From contig VCJN01002036.1 in assembly GCA_006384855.1 (NCBI GenBank), positions 124,001 to 188,000 of the forward strand: a stretch of DNA of 64,000 bases, given 5' to 3'. Numbering within the stretch: position 1 is the stretch's first letter; each line of letters starts with the position of its first letter. Below, one piece after another: positions 44,852-56,566 of this stretch. The notes beneath the pieces are model-generated. The model was not told where the DNA came from, did no database searches, and saw only the letters and a list, made by a program, of their open reading frames with translations. The DNA comes from Tetraselmis striata (Eukaryota; Chlorophyta; Chlorodendrophyceae; Chlorodendrales; Chlorodendraceae). The position numbers were made by a program, and so were the translations under genes.

Positions 44852-45460
44852 GCCTGCTGCCGCGCGCGGGGGGCGGGGGGGGGGGGGGGGGTTGAGAGTT
44901 GGGGTGGATGTAACCCACCACCGGCAGGCAACACAGATGCGAGTGCGCGGCTGTCCGCGCTTGATTCAACGGTGAGCGGCGGTGACCGTGAGGCGACCCC
45001 GTACTTCATGCGCGTGCTGGGGCGTTACACAATCATCAGCAGTTAGGGCGGCTGCATTAAAACGCGCACCTACGAACACCACCTACCGCCTACCACCTAC
45101 CGTACCACCTACATCCGCCCACACCTCCGCCCGTCGTGCCGCACATCGCGGCACACCGCGGGGTCAGCGGTCAGCGATGTGCGGTCAGCGATGTGCGGCG
45201 ATGTGCAATGAGTGCGTACATCCGCCTGTACTTAGCCCGGGTGCTCCGCGTCGGCGGGCGACACGCGAGCCCGCGTGCGCATATCAATTTGATGAAATTA
45301 TGGAAACGAGAAATTCATATAGTACTTTACAGGTCGCGCGCGATAGTCGTCGCTACTGGGTATGAAATCCACGTCCCTCGTCCGTCCCGTATCGTCCCCG
45401 TATGTCGTCGTTCGTCACCAGTAGGGCACATTTACGTCACATCTGAATCTCACAGTGTGA

Positions 45461-46778
45461 GCGCGAAGGGCGCGCGGGGCGGCCCTCTTACCTGAACCTA
45501 GCCCCGCAAACCCGTACCGGAGCTACTGCAAACCCGTCCAGCAACTACCGGCCAACCGCCGGGAACCTAACCGTTGCTGCCGAGTACTTTGCGAACAGTA
45601 GCCGTGCCGGTGGAACTCTGTCAGTAAAACGACGCACTTACGTAATTGACGAGCCCGCAGCTATCGCTCCATGGGCTGCGTCACTGCGATCTCGACTGCA
45701 GGACGCGTTCGGCTCAGACGAGCTAGGCCAGCGGACGCTCGACCTGCTCTCCAGCTCCCTCAGCGCTCAGACCCTCAAGAGCTACGCCGGCAGGTTGTCT
45801 CAGTTCGCTTAGTTCTGCCACGACTCCGAGAACATCAGCCCGCTGGAAGCGACTACTGCTACTGTTGTTCGGTACGTTGCCTGGATCGGGGAGCGAGGGC
45901 ACATCGCAGCTAAATCGCTGCAGCCCTACCTGTCTGCCATCAACACCTTCTTCGAGCTGCACAACCTCGTCCCGATCGCCAAGGACAGCCTACACCTCAC
46001 TTCAGCAAGACGTGGGTTAATGTTGCGTCAGCGCCGACTGGACGCTGGCCCTTTGCGTGTCCCTCTGCCTGCGGATGTAGCTTACCGCTTCGTCTCAAAG
46101 GCCGAGCTAATTGTGTCTGCTCCTTACCCAGAGTCCCACCTCGACTACCGAGCCCTCTTGGCCTCGGTTGTCAACTTCCTGTTCTCTGCCAGGGGCCTTA
46201 CTGGCGTCTCCTGTCGAGTGCAAGATGTGCATGTCGACACCTACAACATCACCTTGCATATCTACCGCGAGAAGGGTCGCGCTGGCCGGCGGGGACCCGG
46301 CGACCTGCGCGTACTTCTCCTTCCAGTGTCCGAGCACCCTCGAGTGGCACGTCTCTTGCACCACTTCATCGACAACGTCCAGTCTGTCCCCCTGGTTACT
46401 GTTGGCTTGGCTGCCTCCAACTTCTGGGCTGTCAATGTGGCTGAGCAGTCAAAACCTTGGACTGCGGCTACGATGTCAGACTCGTTGTCTACAACAGTCA
46501 ACCTAGTCAAAGCTGCCCCCCCTGCTGGCACTTCCCGGACTTCACACAGTCTACGCAAGGGCGCAGCCTCTGCAGCAAACGCCATCGGAACGCCACTGTC
46601 CCACATCCGCTACCAAGGCGGTTGGGCCACTAACTCTGATGTCGTTCTGGACTACATCGACCCCAACGTTCTTCCTTCTCCTGGCGCGTGGTTCTTCTTT
46701 GGACACATCGCCCCCCTCCGCCACTTCCAAGTCCAACAGGACTCCGCAGCGGTGGCCTTCCCAGTGCCTCCTTCATGA
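45461..46778 (+). pseudogene. Tyrosine recombinase of the PAT-like element, in-frame TAG
   Basis: The frame from just right of the CACTA insertion runs to TGA at 46776-46778, broken by TAG at 45810-45812. The N-terminal SAM-like part includes LSAQTLKSYAGRLSQF, then AAKSLQPYLSAINTFFELHN. The catalytic part has Arg in FLFSARGLTGVSCR, the H-x-x-R box HSLRKGAASAANAIG, GGW, and the nucleophile region VLDYIDPNV. This matches the R..HxxR..(H/W)..Y set of DIRS recombinases. Host genes here also end in TAG, so the internal TAG is a true stop. The stop at 46778 precedes repeat B1 by about 50 bp. Without the CACTA insertion the frame continues upstream into 37.5 kb. Confidence 0.85.
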
Positions 46779-46831
46779 CTTGGCGCTACCCCTTCTCCGT
46801 CAATCCACCGCTCTCTACGTTCGCTCAAGAC

Positions 46832-47161
46832 TGGCAAAACCAGACTCAACTTTGAAATGATCTAAACTAGTTTATGGGGTTTCCATCCTTGACCTAACCG
46901 CTTTTTAGCTACAAGTGCTGCTCAGTGGTACGGGAACTAGTAACTGTTGTTGCGCCCTTGTTGGGTGCAGCACGAGTAGACATAAAAGCAGCCAGAACAG
47001 CTGAGCCTGCCATCTTCCAGTTTTCGCTGCGTTCCACGCAGCGCCCCCCCTGACTCCGTTTTCCCTCCACGCTTTCGCTAAACCATCCTGCCAATTTCGG
47101 CTCTTGACCGTGTAAAATAGCCTGCGCGACCTTTTTGGCAAAACCAGACTCAACTTTGAAA
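46832..47161 (+). repeat. B1-A2-B2 right end of the second PAT-like element
   Basis: B1 46832-46857 and B2 47136-47161 are identical 26-mers (TGGCAAAACCAGACTCAAC start). A2 46858-47043 equals A1. B1 abuts A2 with no spacer, as expected for a circle-junction template. Confidence 0.95.
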
Positions 47162-47520
47162 CGTTCGTTTTTGGGGCGTGCCGAGATATATTAGGGTATA
47201 TGATGAGGGGCCGTCTAGGGCTGCCCACACCCTCCGCCTGGGGTTACATGGCCCTAATTTCAAAAAAACCCGACCAAAGAAAGCCAGCACAGGTAGCGGG
47301 GAAAAATCTTTTACATCAGGGCTTTAACAGGCAGCGGGAAAAGAGTCGCTTAAAGAAATCGTAGAAGTATAGCTGAAACAGCGCAGATAAAGCTCAATAA
47401 AATTAATAACCCACAGGCAAGCCCCGCGCGGCTGCCGCGCGAGAGCGACGATGACGCGCGACGCGCATCAGCTAATCTGCTTATTTCGACCGCCGATATC
47501 GTCCGATCTCCGCCCTCCAG

Positions 47521-47826
47521 GTGACACGGCGACTCCTCGTATCGAGGCAACGCGAGCGAATCTATTCCACCGTGACAGATCGGCGGCTGATGCCCTACCT
47601 GGAGCCCAAGCGCCGCAGGATTTATCCAGGATCGGCGGCGGTCGCAGACGCGTCTCGGGGTACTTACTACCCGTACAGCAGCGATATGAGTAGTACGAGC
47701 AACGATAAGCGTTCGACGCGCCGGCAAATCCGTCGGCCGACCCACCTCCCTCATCGCTTCAAACGCCACGCAGCCCAGCCCCACAGCCTAGGAGACCGTC
47801 CTACCTGCCTCCAACTCCCTCTGCAG
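47521..47826 (+). other. Candidate coding exon, gene unknown
   Basis: A frame between a good acceptor (CCCTCCAG, ending 47520) and donor (CTGCAG|GTAGTT) encodes RERIYSTVTDRRLMPYLEPK and ends LGDRPTCLQLPLQ. A C run (about 47861-47881) follows the donor closely, the pattern seen in proven introns here. The start exon and the rest of the gene were not found; it may be a remnant. Confidence 0.35.
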
Positions 47827-49030
47827 GTAGTTTTCGGTCGGTCAGCGGCCCTGTCTTGCCCCCCCCCCCCCCCCCCCCCCCTTGGGGCAATGCTGAGGGC
47901 GGCTCGGCCGACATGGCTGGCGCCCGCGGCCCCCACCGGCGCGCCGAACTTCACGGCCGAACTGCTCGTTCATCTTCCGTCGAGCAAACTATCTCCCTTG
48001 CTGCCCTCATCGGACCGCCCCCCGGAGCGGTGGGATTAAGCCGACTAGCAGTCCCACGTAGCCCTGCGTCGCTTTCGCCACCCTGGCTTGCGCCAACTGC
48101 TCGGTGTGGCGGGCTGGATGGCGAATGCCGTCAGATCGTCGGGTATATTTCGGGCCGTGCCGACGACGACCACGGCGTTGTCGTCGACCGACGCTCGTCG
48201 CCGCACCGCCAGCGCCTGCCGTGACCGGGGGGGGGGGGGGGGGGGGGTCTCCCACCGCTCTCTTTAAGCCTGGAAGAAAGCTACCTCCTTCCAGCCTGTG
48301 GTCCTGGGAATGTGGTCAGAGGTCTCCTGCTGCAGCACGGCGCGTCAATCCTCGGGTGCCTGTGTCGACCGAGGCCGCGGCTCCGCGTCGTCGCACCGGT
48401 TCGCCCCGCGCTATCCGAGCTCGCTCCGCGGGATCCTTGCGCTACCTGTTCTGCGGCTTCTCTACCCGATCAACGGGTTGCCGTCTACCGGCGCTAAGAC
48501 CAAGCCGCACAGTATCCCCCCACAATAGCCGGAGATATCCAGCCAGCCACACGGGCTGTCGGGCCCCGCCAGCCCGCGCTTCGGCTCTATTAAGTTCAAA
48601 TACCCTGGTAGGAGTACATGGTATATACAGGAGGGGGAGTGTTATGCTCACTCAAGACCAGCCAAGACAACCAAATCTGACTGCGGGTTGGGGCACCGAA
48701 GCATTTTATCAAGGTGCCGTAAGTGACATGTGCGGCTGTTGGCAGCAAGCCAGCCTGGATGCTGTGGCTGTCACACCGGTGCTCCGGCCCAGTTGCTTCC
48801 AGTCTTCGTCCAATCACTCTGTGCTCGCACCGGAAGTGTGCTACGCCATGCAAAGGCTTCCATGAACGCTGGTGCATGGTGGATCTCCTAGAAATTGAGC
48901 GCTACAGCTTGGAAAGCTTGGGTCACAGATGTGGGCCGTCTCTGATTTCAGCACCCCTGCGTCACGGAGGCTAACAGTGCCCATGTCATGTCGCGCGATG
49001 CAGGGAGTGCTGGACTTTCCGCGATAAGGG
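47827..49030. other. Region without a supported gene
   Basis: GC-rich, with overlapping ORFs in several frames and strands (for example 48104-48865 +, 48007-48255 -), a C run at 47861-47881 and a G run at 48229-48247. No frame carries recognisable motifs, so I make no call beyond the candidate exon to its left. Confidence 0.5.
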
Positions 49031-50483
49031 ATGGTCACCATCATGGCAGCTAGCAGCATGAACAACGGGGAGACGCAGTATGTACTGGAAGCCATGAAGA
49101 TGGAGGATGAGAAGTTCAAGACCAACAAGCTCCTTGGTGAGGGAGAGATTCGCGGAAATGTGCTCAGACACGTGGGCACCTGTTATATGCCGCTGCTGGG
49201 TGTTGGAGGAAGCTCATAATGTGACTGCCTGTGCTGCAGCCGAGCGCTTTCTCTCCACCAGCTTGGCGCCCAAGCCGGACCCGTACCGGCTGGCAGGGGG
49301 CGCCATGCTGCAGCCACCGCAGCCGGTCAGTCGGCCGCCGGGGGTGCTGGACCTCGAGGTCCTCATGCCGTCCGGCCCTCCAAGCGCTGCTCCGGTAGAC
49401 GAGGCGCTGCGGCGGCGAGTCAGCAGCCTGGAGGAGAGCAATGCCACGCTGCAGCAGCGGGTCACGCAGCTGGAATCGGCTGTTGCAGTCCTTGCACGCC
49501 TGATTGACCACCCGCTTGTGAAGCAGGCCATCAACGCGCACGACGAGCCGGGTACCCACCCATCCCATTTCAACCCTCCACCTCTGTAGGCAGTGCACAG
49601 GGAGAAGATTTCGCGACGTTGCCAGCAGTCCCAGCCACAAGTTGAACATGTATTTGTTTCTTGCAGTGATGTTTTTGGGCACTGCCGACTCTCTCTGTTT
49701 TGTGTGTCGAGACAGTCTGTAGCTGAACTCGATATACGACCCGATGATGTCAACTCTGCTGCACGCCGCGTTCCGGGCAGACGACGCTCTCTGTATGTAT
49801 GCTCGGGCCAGGCATTGCTGAGGCAGTGATTGTTTCTGTACAAGGACGGAAAAAACATTGACGTTATCAGTGCTTCTAGACGCTGACTCTTGGTTGGCGT
49901 GTGTGCATGTTTTGCAGAGCTGGACCCGCCGGTGAAGCTCCAGAAGGTAGATGCCAAGGGCAAGTCTGCGGCGCGAGCCTCGCGAGGTGCCATGGAGCGA
50001 GGCCGGTCCGGCAGCATGCCCCTGCCCGAGAAGGTGGGGCTCATTATAGCTCGGGCGAGCCGCGACCGGGATATTGCGGCGGATGACGAGGACGCGCAGC
50101 CATCAAGCGCGGACGAAGGCGACGACGATAACGATGGCGATGAGACGGCGGAGCAGAGCGTGCTCCATAGCCTGAAACGCAGCAAGTCGGGCAAGCCCAC
50201 GGATGTGGATGTGTCCAAGAAGAAGTGGTACGAGCTGATTGCGCTCATAAAGGAGATGAAGCCCAACAATGGGTACCCTATCAAGTGTCTCATCTTGGCG
50301 GCCATCGACTCGGCGCGCGCCGACCCGGTATACGTGGATAGCAACATTCCGCAGCGCTTGGAGCAGTCCCTGGAGAACTACTGCCGCAAGTCCGCGGGCC
50401 CCACCAAGCGCGCGGCGCTGCAGGTGCTGGACAGCGTCTGGCAATTTGTGCAGCAGGGGCAGGCGCCGCCGGAGGACATTTAA
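49031..50483 (+). CDS. Unknown 327-aa protein with coiled coil and conserved-looking C-terminal helical domain
   Basis: Model join(49031..49136,49240..49551,49918..50483), GT-AG, phases 1/1, total 984 nt. The N-terminus is NGETQYVLEAMKMEDEKF. Residues about 80-125 form a heptad segment (RRRVSSLEESNATLQQRVTQ, LESAVAVLARLIDH). An acidic linker (DEGDDDNDGDETAE) leads to a C-terminal helical domain of about 90 residues: KKWYELIALIKEMKPNNGYP, IKCLILAAIDSARADP, NIPQRLEQSLENYCRK, AALQVLDSVWQFV. No signal peptide or membrane segment. The coiled coil suggests oligomerisation; the function is unknown to me. An ATG at 49043 is an alternative start. Confidence 0.75.
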
Positions 50484-52360
50484 GCGCGGGGCGGATGGCG
50501 GGGTGTTTGTTGCGGGATGCCATCCCAGCGCGCTGTACATGCCATATATGAAATCAATGAAAGTAACGATAACATCAACTATATGTCAATTAAGCAATGA
50601 GTGCATTGCGGGCCCGGTAGCTGTGTTGCGATAGCGCAAGCGATGCTGTAGGTTGATGTCACCAGGCCTCTCTGTAATTGATGGCCCTGGCAGTGTATTA
50701 TCACGTCGCTATTGGCGCGCCATGGGCTCCCCGGGCCCGCTAGGTTGCCCACGGCTGTGAGATAGATGGCTTTGTCTTTTGCCGAACAAACTATCCATCC
50801 TATTCCCTCCGCTGAAAAAGTTATAGGCATGATGATCTGCCCGTTTCTGGTAAAATGGTCTCGGTATCCCCGGGTGGACCACTGATCAAGTATGAGTACC
50901 TCAGTGTCGGTGACCCTGGACCTATTTTACCAAACAGGACAGGATCGGTTCCAACACTTCAGTCGCATCACTTCAGGTCGGGAGCCACTGCCGATATGGA
51001 GACGCGACGCGACAGCAGCTGCCGCCTGTGCCAGTGCGCCAGTGTGCCAGTGATATCGCTGCTGTCGGCATACTGGTGTGGAGTACAAAAGGTCGGTAAC
51101 AAATCCACTGGAGTATTTGGTCGCTACCCGTAGGGACTAATCCTTACTAATCCTTAAGATCAAGAACGCAAAAGCCGCTCCTTTTTTAAAAGTAGCGGCC
51201 GCGCCCGCATCCGCATCATACTCATACCGGCCCGCCGTACCGGATTGCTGCCACGCACGCGGATCCGCGCTGCCAACTCATCATCCGACTCATATCGTCA
51301 TGTGATGGCGGTTTGGTCTGCACTCCTTGGCCGTAATTTAATTAAGAGAGCGGGAGAAAATTCAAAAGCCCAGAAGTAAGGGGCACGGATAAGGATACCG
51401 TAAATAAACGATGCTCTTTTCTTAGGACAGACGGATACAGATAGATAAATATTTGCTGGTCGCCCTGTACCTGTAGCGACTGAGTATATGCTCATGGTGG
51501 CGATGCCTGGTCGGTGGCTGCGACGGCGGTTCCCGACCCTGGTGTGGCCCATGGTATGTAATATTTCATCTTTTTGGTTACAGGGAGAGCGTCAAGAGAA
51601 TGCACGGAATCCTTACATACCCTGTGGCGACTCTAGCTGGGTTTCCTTCTGGGTTTCCCTTCTGGATTTCTGTATTCATTTCTTGAATGTTGCATCTAGG
51701 TGATCTAGACATGATAGCACATGTAATCACATATAGGCTCAGCATATTCTACTGCTGTGAGAATGTACCAAAGCGAGTACTATACTGACTGCCTTGACCG
51801 TATACTTACATGAGCTAGCAGCAGAAGGCGATATCAGGAAATCACAAAAAAAAGGACAATTAGAACCGTATAGACTGACAATGCGCTGATGTACAGGCGG
51901 CGCGTACCTGTACAGGTAGTCGTCCAGTCTTCTTAAATCCTGTGTCTTAGGGCTAAAAAACCGCCCCTAAATCCTCGCACGCATGTACTGTACGACAGGT
52001 ACGCGCGACGATCGACACGAGACACGACGAAACGCCGCCGCTGACCAGTGCTGGTAGTCTGGTATAGCGCGTTTTCCTTTCGACGGGATGCTGACCTGAC
52101 GATGACGAAGTTGTGCCGTCACTCGCCGAGTACCTCCAGGTAGCATGCAAAGAACCTCACCGAGGGTCTCGGTGCGCAGCAGAGCGTCTGTCCTAACACA
52201 AAATCCTGGGAGATTGCTCACGAGTGTCACGTTCCTGCTCCGCCTCCATACATTTCCACACTGCCACTATCGACCGCTCTGCCAGGCAGCCCCCCCCCCC
52301 CCCCCCCCAGCCGCAGTTGGCCATCTCTCCCCGCCCGGTTGGTCGCGCTCACCGGCAGGC
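50484..52360. other. Intergenic region upstream of HIBADH
   Basis: No gene seen. It holds inverted repeat copy 3 (about 51605-51830). A C run at about 52291-52308 lies in the presumed 5' leader, about 50 bp before the ATG. Confidence 0.6.
51605..51830 (-). repeat. Dispersed repeat, copy 3 (inverted)
   Basis: The reverse complement contains CTAGATGCAACATTCAAGAA and CAGAAATCCAGAAGG, as at 17751-17812, plus TGATTACATGTGCTA. The far end carries TTACATGAGCTAGCAGCAGA, the inverse of about 2231-2250. The arms are therefore the same as in copy 1 but the internal parts differ. Confidence 0.6.
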
Positions 52361-55300
52361 ATGCAGCTGCTCCTCCGGCCCGGCCTGCTGGCCCGACTGG
52401 CACCCTCGCCGGTCCACGTGGCGCGCTTCAGTTCCGCCGCTGCGTCAGCTGCGCCGCCGGTCGCGCTCGGATTCATCGGACTGGGAAACATGGGCGCCAG
52501 GTGCGCGTCCAGGCGGCCCCCGCGCTTGCACGCCCGCTGAGGCGCGTTCCGGCCCAGCGCTAAGGCACCCCCTTGCACAATGTCCGCTACATACGGGAAG
52601 GGGGGTGCTGAATTCCATAGTGAATCGCCGCACGGCACGGCGCTTGCGCTTTCGGCAGGATGGCCGCCCGCCTGCTGGAGGCCGGCCACCCGCTCGTCGT
52701 GTACGACGTCGACGAGGCGGCTCTCGGGAGGGCAGCTGCGCAAGGTGCCACTGTGGCGAAAACTCCCGCCGCGGTAGCCTCCACGCGGGACCTCGCTGCG
52801 CTCGTCACGATGCTCCCGAGCTCGCAGCATGTTCTGGACGTGTACTGCGCGGAGGTATGGACGGAGGAGACGCCGCGCTTGCTTTAGGATGGGGGTCGCG
52901 GGAAAGGACGCCGGAGCGCGCTGCTTCGCGCCTTCACCCCGGTCACACGCCGAGCAGTCTCGAAAGCTGGTCGGAACCTACATATGTACGACAGATAGCC
53001 GGGGGTCTAGGTGAATTGATGGGTGGATGGGCATCTCAGTGCTGTGTTGATTATTGTTCAAGCTGTGGGTGGGATGGTGTCGAACTGTCTTGGGCGAGAC
53101 CTCGCCGTCAGCAGGGTTGCGAGTGTCCGTCGCAGGCCTGCATAGCATGCGATAGTACATGCTGTACGGAGCTGTCACCGTATCGGGGCTGTATACTGAC
53201 ACGTGAGGAACGCGCCCTTTGCTCTCCCTCCGCTGCGCCACAGGGCCGCGGAGTGTTTGCGGCGCCCGGAGGTGTGCGCAGCCCGCTGCTGATCGACTGC
53301 TCCACCATCGACCCCGGCACCGCCCGCGTAGTGGCCGCCTCGGCGCAGGGCGCGCCGCTCCACGCGGACGTCGCCTCGCTCACCCGCTTCCGGGCGCCTC
53401 TCATGATGGACGCGCCCGTGTCCGGCGGTGTGGCGGGGGCTGCCGCCGGAACGCTCACCTTCATGGTGCCGTCCCGCCTGACCTGCGCAGCTGCCGCCAC
53501 CCCTCAACAACCAACCAGTCACACGTCCTATCGAGACACTGCACGAGATGAAACTACGCCTAACCCGAGACGATGGGCCGCACAAGTGCAGAATCTCTGG
53601 GCACTGAGGCATCTTCATTATTATCCCCAACAACGTAGCATCGGGTTTCTTTCTATCCCCCAACTCCACGCGTGCGCGTCCGGGGGGAGAAGAGGGGGCA
53701 GGAGGGGCCAACATGCCACTGCTTAGAGCATATATCTGAGAGAGGAAGGGCGCGGAAATGCCTGCGACAAGCTGTCCCCATGCTCCTTCTGAAATGGCGC
53801 TCACGAGTCGCAACTAGAGAGGCGTCTATGAAGAATCCCGCTATGGGGGCAGCCCCCACCGGCACGAAACAGGGGCAGTCTAATGGCATGAGCGGTGCCC
53901 GCAAACAGTCGTACTCATATGCACAGGGGGCGTATGGGTCGGATGTCAAAGGCCGAGTTTGCTCTGGACGTGGTTTCCACACCAACAGAAACAGCTCAAA
54001 CTTACCGAGCCTATGGCCCATAATTCGCCAATCAAAACACGTTCATACAGCAATATAAATGGACGAGTGTGCTTTAGCCTTCTAGTAAAGCCAATGAAAG
54101 GTGACGAGATGGAACAACGAACGTGCCCCGACCCACTCTTGCGGTCAATGGCGTTAGGGACACGCTGCTCTGAGACGCGCCTTGGAGCAGCTCGGGAGGG
54201 AGGCCAGTCGTTGACTCTCCGCCTGTCAGAGCACGCGCGGTATGGATTGCCCTCGAGGGTCCGACCGTGAATCCAGCGCGGTCATGTTGGGCACACACAC
54301 TGGCAGTCAATACGCGCCTTAGGGCGGCTGATAGTCATCAAGTCCTAGCTCTTAAGTCCATAGGTCTCAGTCTTTAAGCGGCTGTCTCGGAAGGAGAGTC
54401 GACAAGCACCTTTACAACTCACCCGTCCCCCCCCGCCCCCCCCCCCCCCCCCCCCCACTACATACACACACACACACTCCCCCGCAGTGTGGCGGCAAGC
54501 AGGAGGCCATCGCAGCTGCCGAGCCTGTGCTGGCGGTCATGGGGAAGCGCGTCGTCCACTGCGGCCCATCCGGCAACGGCCAGGTCTGGCCACCTCGCGC
54601 ACACCTATACGGACGGTAGGGGGAAGGGGTGTGTTGGGGGGGGGGGGGGGGGGGCTTCACGTCCGGCCGCGCCGCCCTGTGTTCTTACCAACATTGGTCC
54701 GCCCCGCGATGCCTTGCAGGCCGCCAAGCTGTGCAACAACCTCGTGCTCGCGATCCAGATGGCCGGCATCTCGGAGGTGCCGCTTCCTCCTGCCCCTCCC
54801 CTCTCCGCTGTTGGAAGCAGGCCCCGGTTGCTCCGCGGCATTGCCCTGCACCGCAGCGCACAGCCCCACTGAAGGGGGTGGAGCGTTGCCGGCAGGGTGC
54901 GGGCGCGTCGTGCCCTGGGCGCGACCCTCTGCCAATGCCGTGCCTAGAGTGTTACACGCCAGTGCTCCAACTACCCTTGTGTTTGAGCTACCAGAGCGCA
55001 TCTGCTCCCCCCACCCCCGCCGCCTGTCCTTCCCCCGTCATGGCGTGCGCTTGGCAGGATTGCCGGAGGGTGGCACGACACGTTAACCCGTCAGTGATCG
55101 GGGAGAATGAAAATGAGTGACGGCAGCTGCCCCCTCTGCCCCGCCAACCTATCTGTGTGATCGCAGGGCCTGGCCATGGGGCGCCGCCTGGGGCTGGACC
55201 CGAAGCTCCTCTCCGACATCTTCAACAGCTCCACCGCCGCGTGCTGGAGCTCCCACACCAATAACCCTTGCCCGGTACCCTCCCCCCCCCTTCCCCCCCC

Positions 55301-56220
55301 CCCCCCCCCCCCGGGCACACACACACTTACACACTCACGCCCACGCCCACGCCCACGCCCACGCACAGGCTGGCCCACTGCCGTCGCGCAATCCTGCCAA
55401 TGGACCGCTATTTGGGCTAAGACTGCGCGTGCACGCTGGGCGACTGCACTGTCCTGAATGCAGGGCGTATCATCCCGTTCTGCCTGCGGGCTCATGCTGA
55501 CCCGTACTAATCCCCCCCCCCCCCCTCCCCCCCTGGGGGCTTGCCTCGCTCCTGCGCTCGTGCAGGGCGTGATGGAAGGCGTGCCCGCGTCGCGCGAGTA
55601 CGAGGGCGGCTTTGGCAGCTCCCTGATGCTCAAGGTAGGGGTGGATCGAATAGCAGCGGGTTGCTCGCGGGTACCCCCTGCATCGGGTCGCCCAGCCTTC
55701 CACAAGCAGCGAGTACACAACGCCCACCACTGCTTCCATCTGCCAAACAGTACAGTGCAGTGAGTACAGTGTACTGGGTGCACCGTTGCCGGAAGCCAGA
55801 TAGTGCACCATCCTGCTGTATTTCATGCTTTTGAGACCTTTCCGTCTGTTGTAAAGTCCTTACCATGTTTGATGATGAAAAAGGAGGGGGGGAGTAGCAA
55901 ATATGGCTGGCAAGAACAGCGTGACGAGCCGAGTCCCCCCCCCCCCCCCCCCCCCAAAAAAAACCACCACCACCACTGAGTCCACTGGCCGCCCGATGCT
56001 GCGCCAGGATCTTGGGCTGGCCATGGCAGCCGCAGAGCAGTGCGCCAGCCCGGTGCCGGTGGGCTCCCTCGTGGAGCAGCTGTACCGCGTGGTGGTCGAG
56101 GAAGGCGGCGGGCGGCAGGACTTTTCAAGCATCTTCCGGCACATCTACCGGGAGGGGCACGCCGGCCCCAAGCCCTGCAAGCACCCTCACCCCGACGAGG
56201 GCGAGCGCCGTGATGGGTGA
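52361..56220 (+). CDS. HIBADH: 3-hydroxyisobutyrate dehydrogenase, mitochondrial
   Basis: Model join(52361..52500,52659..52854,53244..53465,54488..54583,54720..54776,55167..55274,55566..55634,56008..56220), 366 aa, GT-AG. NAD-dependent oxidation of 3-hydroxyisobutyrate in valine catabolism. The N-terminus MQLLLRPGLLARLAPSPVHV is Arg/Leu-rich without acids, a typical mitochondrial presequence. The Rossmann motif is GFIGLGNMGARMA. The substrate loop is DAPVSGGVAGAAAGTLTFM. The catalytic Lys lies in AAKLCNNLVLAIQMAGISE. Conserved distal segments are LLSDIFNSSTAACWSS, GVMEGVPASREYEGGFGSSL and DLGLAMAAAEQ. All match the family in order, with no missing block. Introns 3, 6, 7 and the 5' leader carry C runs. 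Identification is firm; related beta-hydroxyacid dehydrogenases are less likely given the CWSS and EGGF segments. Confidence 0.93.
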
Positions 56221-56441
56221 AGGCCGCTGCCGCGGCATGCCACTGATCCCTCAAGACGAGAGTGACAAACTGTATCCAGACAAGGGGGGATGCCCCCGGC
56301 CAGCGCCATCGATGTGTTAGCACAAAGTGGGCTGCCACATTTCCATGATTGTCAGGCGATTGCAATTTTGCGTAGTTGACAGTCGTTTTTGCTGTGGCGC
56401 CTTGATCCATTTAATTGCCTCCACAAGAACAACGGGTGAGA

Positions 56442-56566
56442 AGATAATGAACAACGTTGTATATATTTTGTCTTCCCTGCTCTGTGGTTCCCCTCACAAA
56501 ACTACAGAAGATAATGAACGTTTTATATATTGTCTCCCCTGCTCTGTGGTTCCCCCCACAAAAGTA
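56442..56566 (+). repeat. Two tandem ~65-bp copies
   Basis: AGATAATGAAC, a TATATATT(T)TGTCT block and CCCTGCTCTGTGGTTCCCC occur in both copies (about 56442-56502 and 56509-56566), with small indels. A C run (56571-56586) follows. Confidence 0.8.

Larger units (their letters stand above)
37645..45457. mobile_element. CACTA (En/Spm-type) DNA transposon, 7.8 kb, nested
   Basis: Termini are perfect 22-bp inverted repeats (37645-37666 and 45436-45457) starting CACTGTGAGATTC and ending CAGTG, flanked by TGA on both sides (37642-37644; 45458-45460). CACT-type ends with a 3-bp target duplication define the CACTA/En-Spm group. A weaker second block, GGTGACGAA, is also inverted further in. Subterminal sequences are rich in short repeats (TACCGGGTA words on the left; CTACCACCTACC words near 45085-45120 on the right), as in En/Spm. 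The body holds several ORF remnants on both strands and tandem repeats. I cannot identify a complete DDE transposase. Deletion of the element with one TGA reopens the host recombinase frame. Confidence 0.8.
36132..47161 (+). mobile_element. PAT-like (DIRS-order) retroelement with complete split direct repeats, lacking RT, split by a CACTA element
   Basis: A1 (36132-36317, 186 bp) is identical to A2 (46858-47043). B1 (46832-46857, 26 bp) abuts A2 and is identical to B2 (47136-47161). The order A1-body-B1-A2-B2 is the hallmark of PAT-like elements, whose mobility uses a tyrosine recombinase on a circular intermediate. Removing the inserted CACTA element (37645-45457) and one TSD copy leaves about 3.2 kb encoding a gag-like ORF and a tyrosine recombinase. 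No reverse transcriptase is present, so it looks internally deleted and dependent on other copies. Perfect A1/A2 identity suggests recent mobilisation; the nested insertion is later still. Confidence 0.85.

Noticed and set aside
45810..45812. In-frame TAG as evidence for a reassigned stop codon
   Set aside because: The PKG-like kinase ends at a TAG in its natural C-terminal position, while other genes end in TGA and TAA, so TAG is a normal stop and the recombinase is simply mutated.
48104..48865. 253-codon plus-strand ORF
   Set aside because: Runs through a G homopolymer and changes composition along its length; no motifs, and competing ORFs exist in other frames.
52224..53726. 500-aa plus-strand ORF across the HIBADH 5' region
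   Set aside because: An out-of-frame read-through of HIBADH exons and introns; the spliced model restores all family motifs instead.
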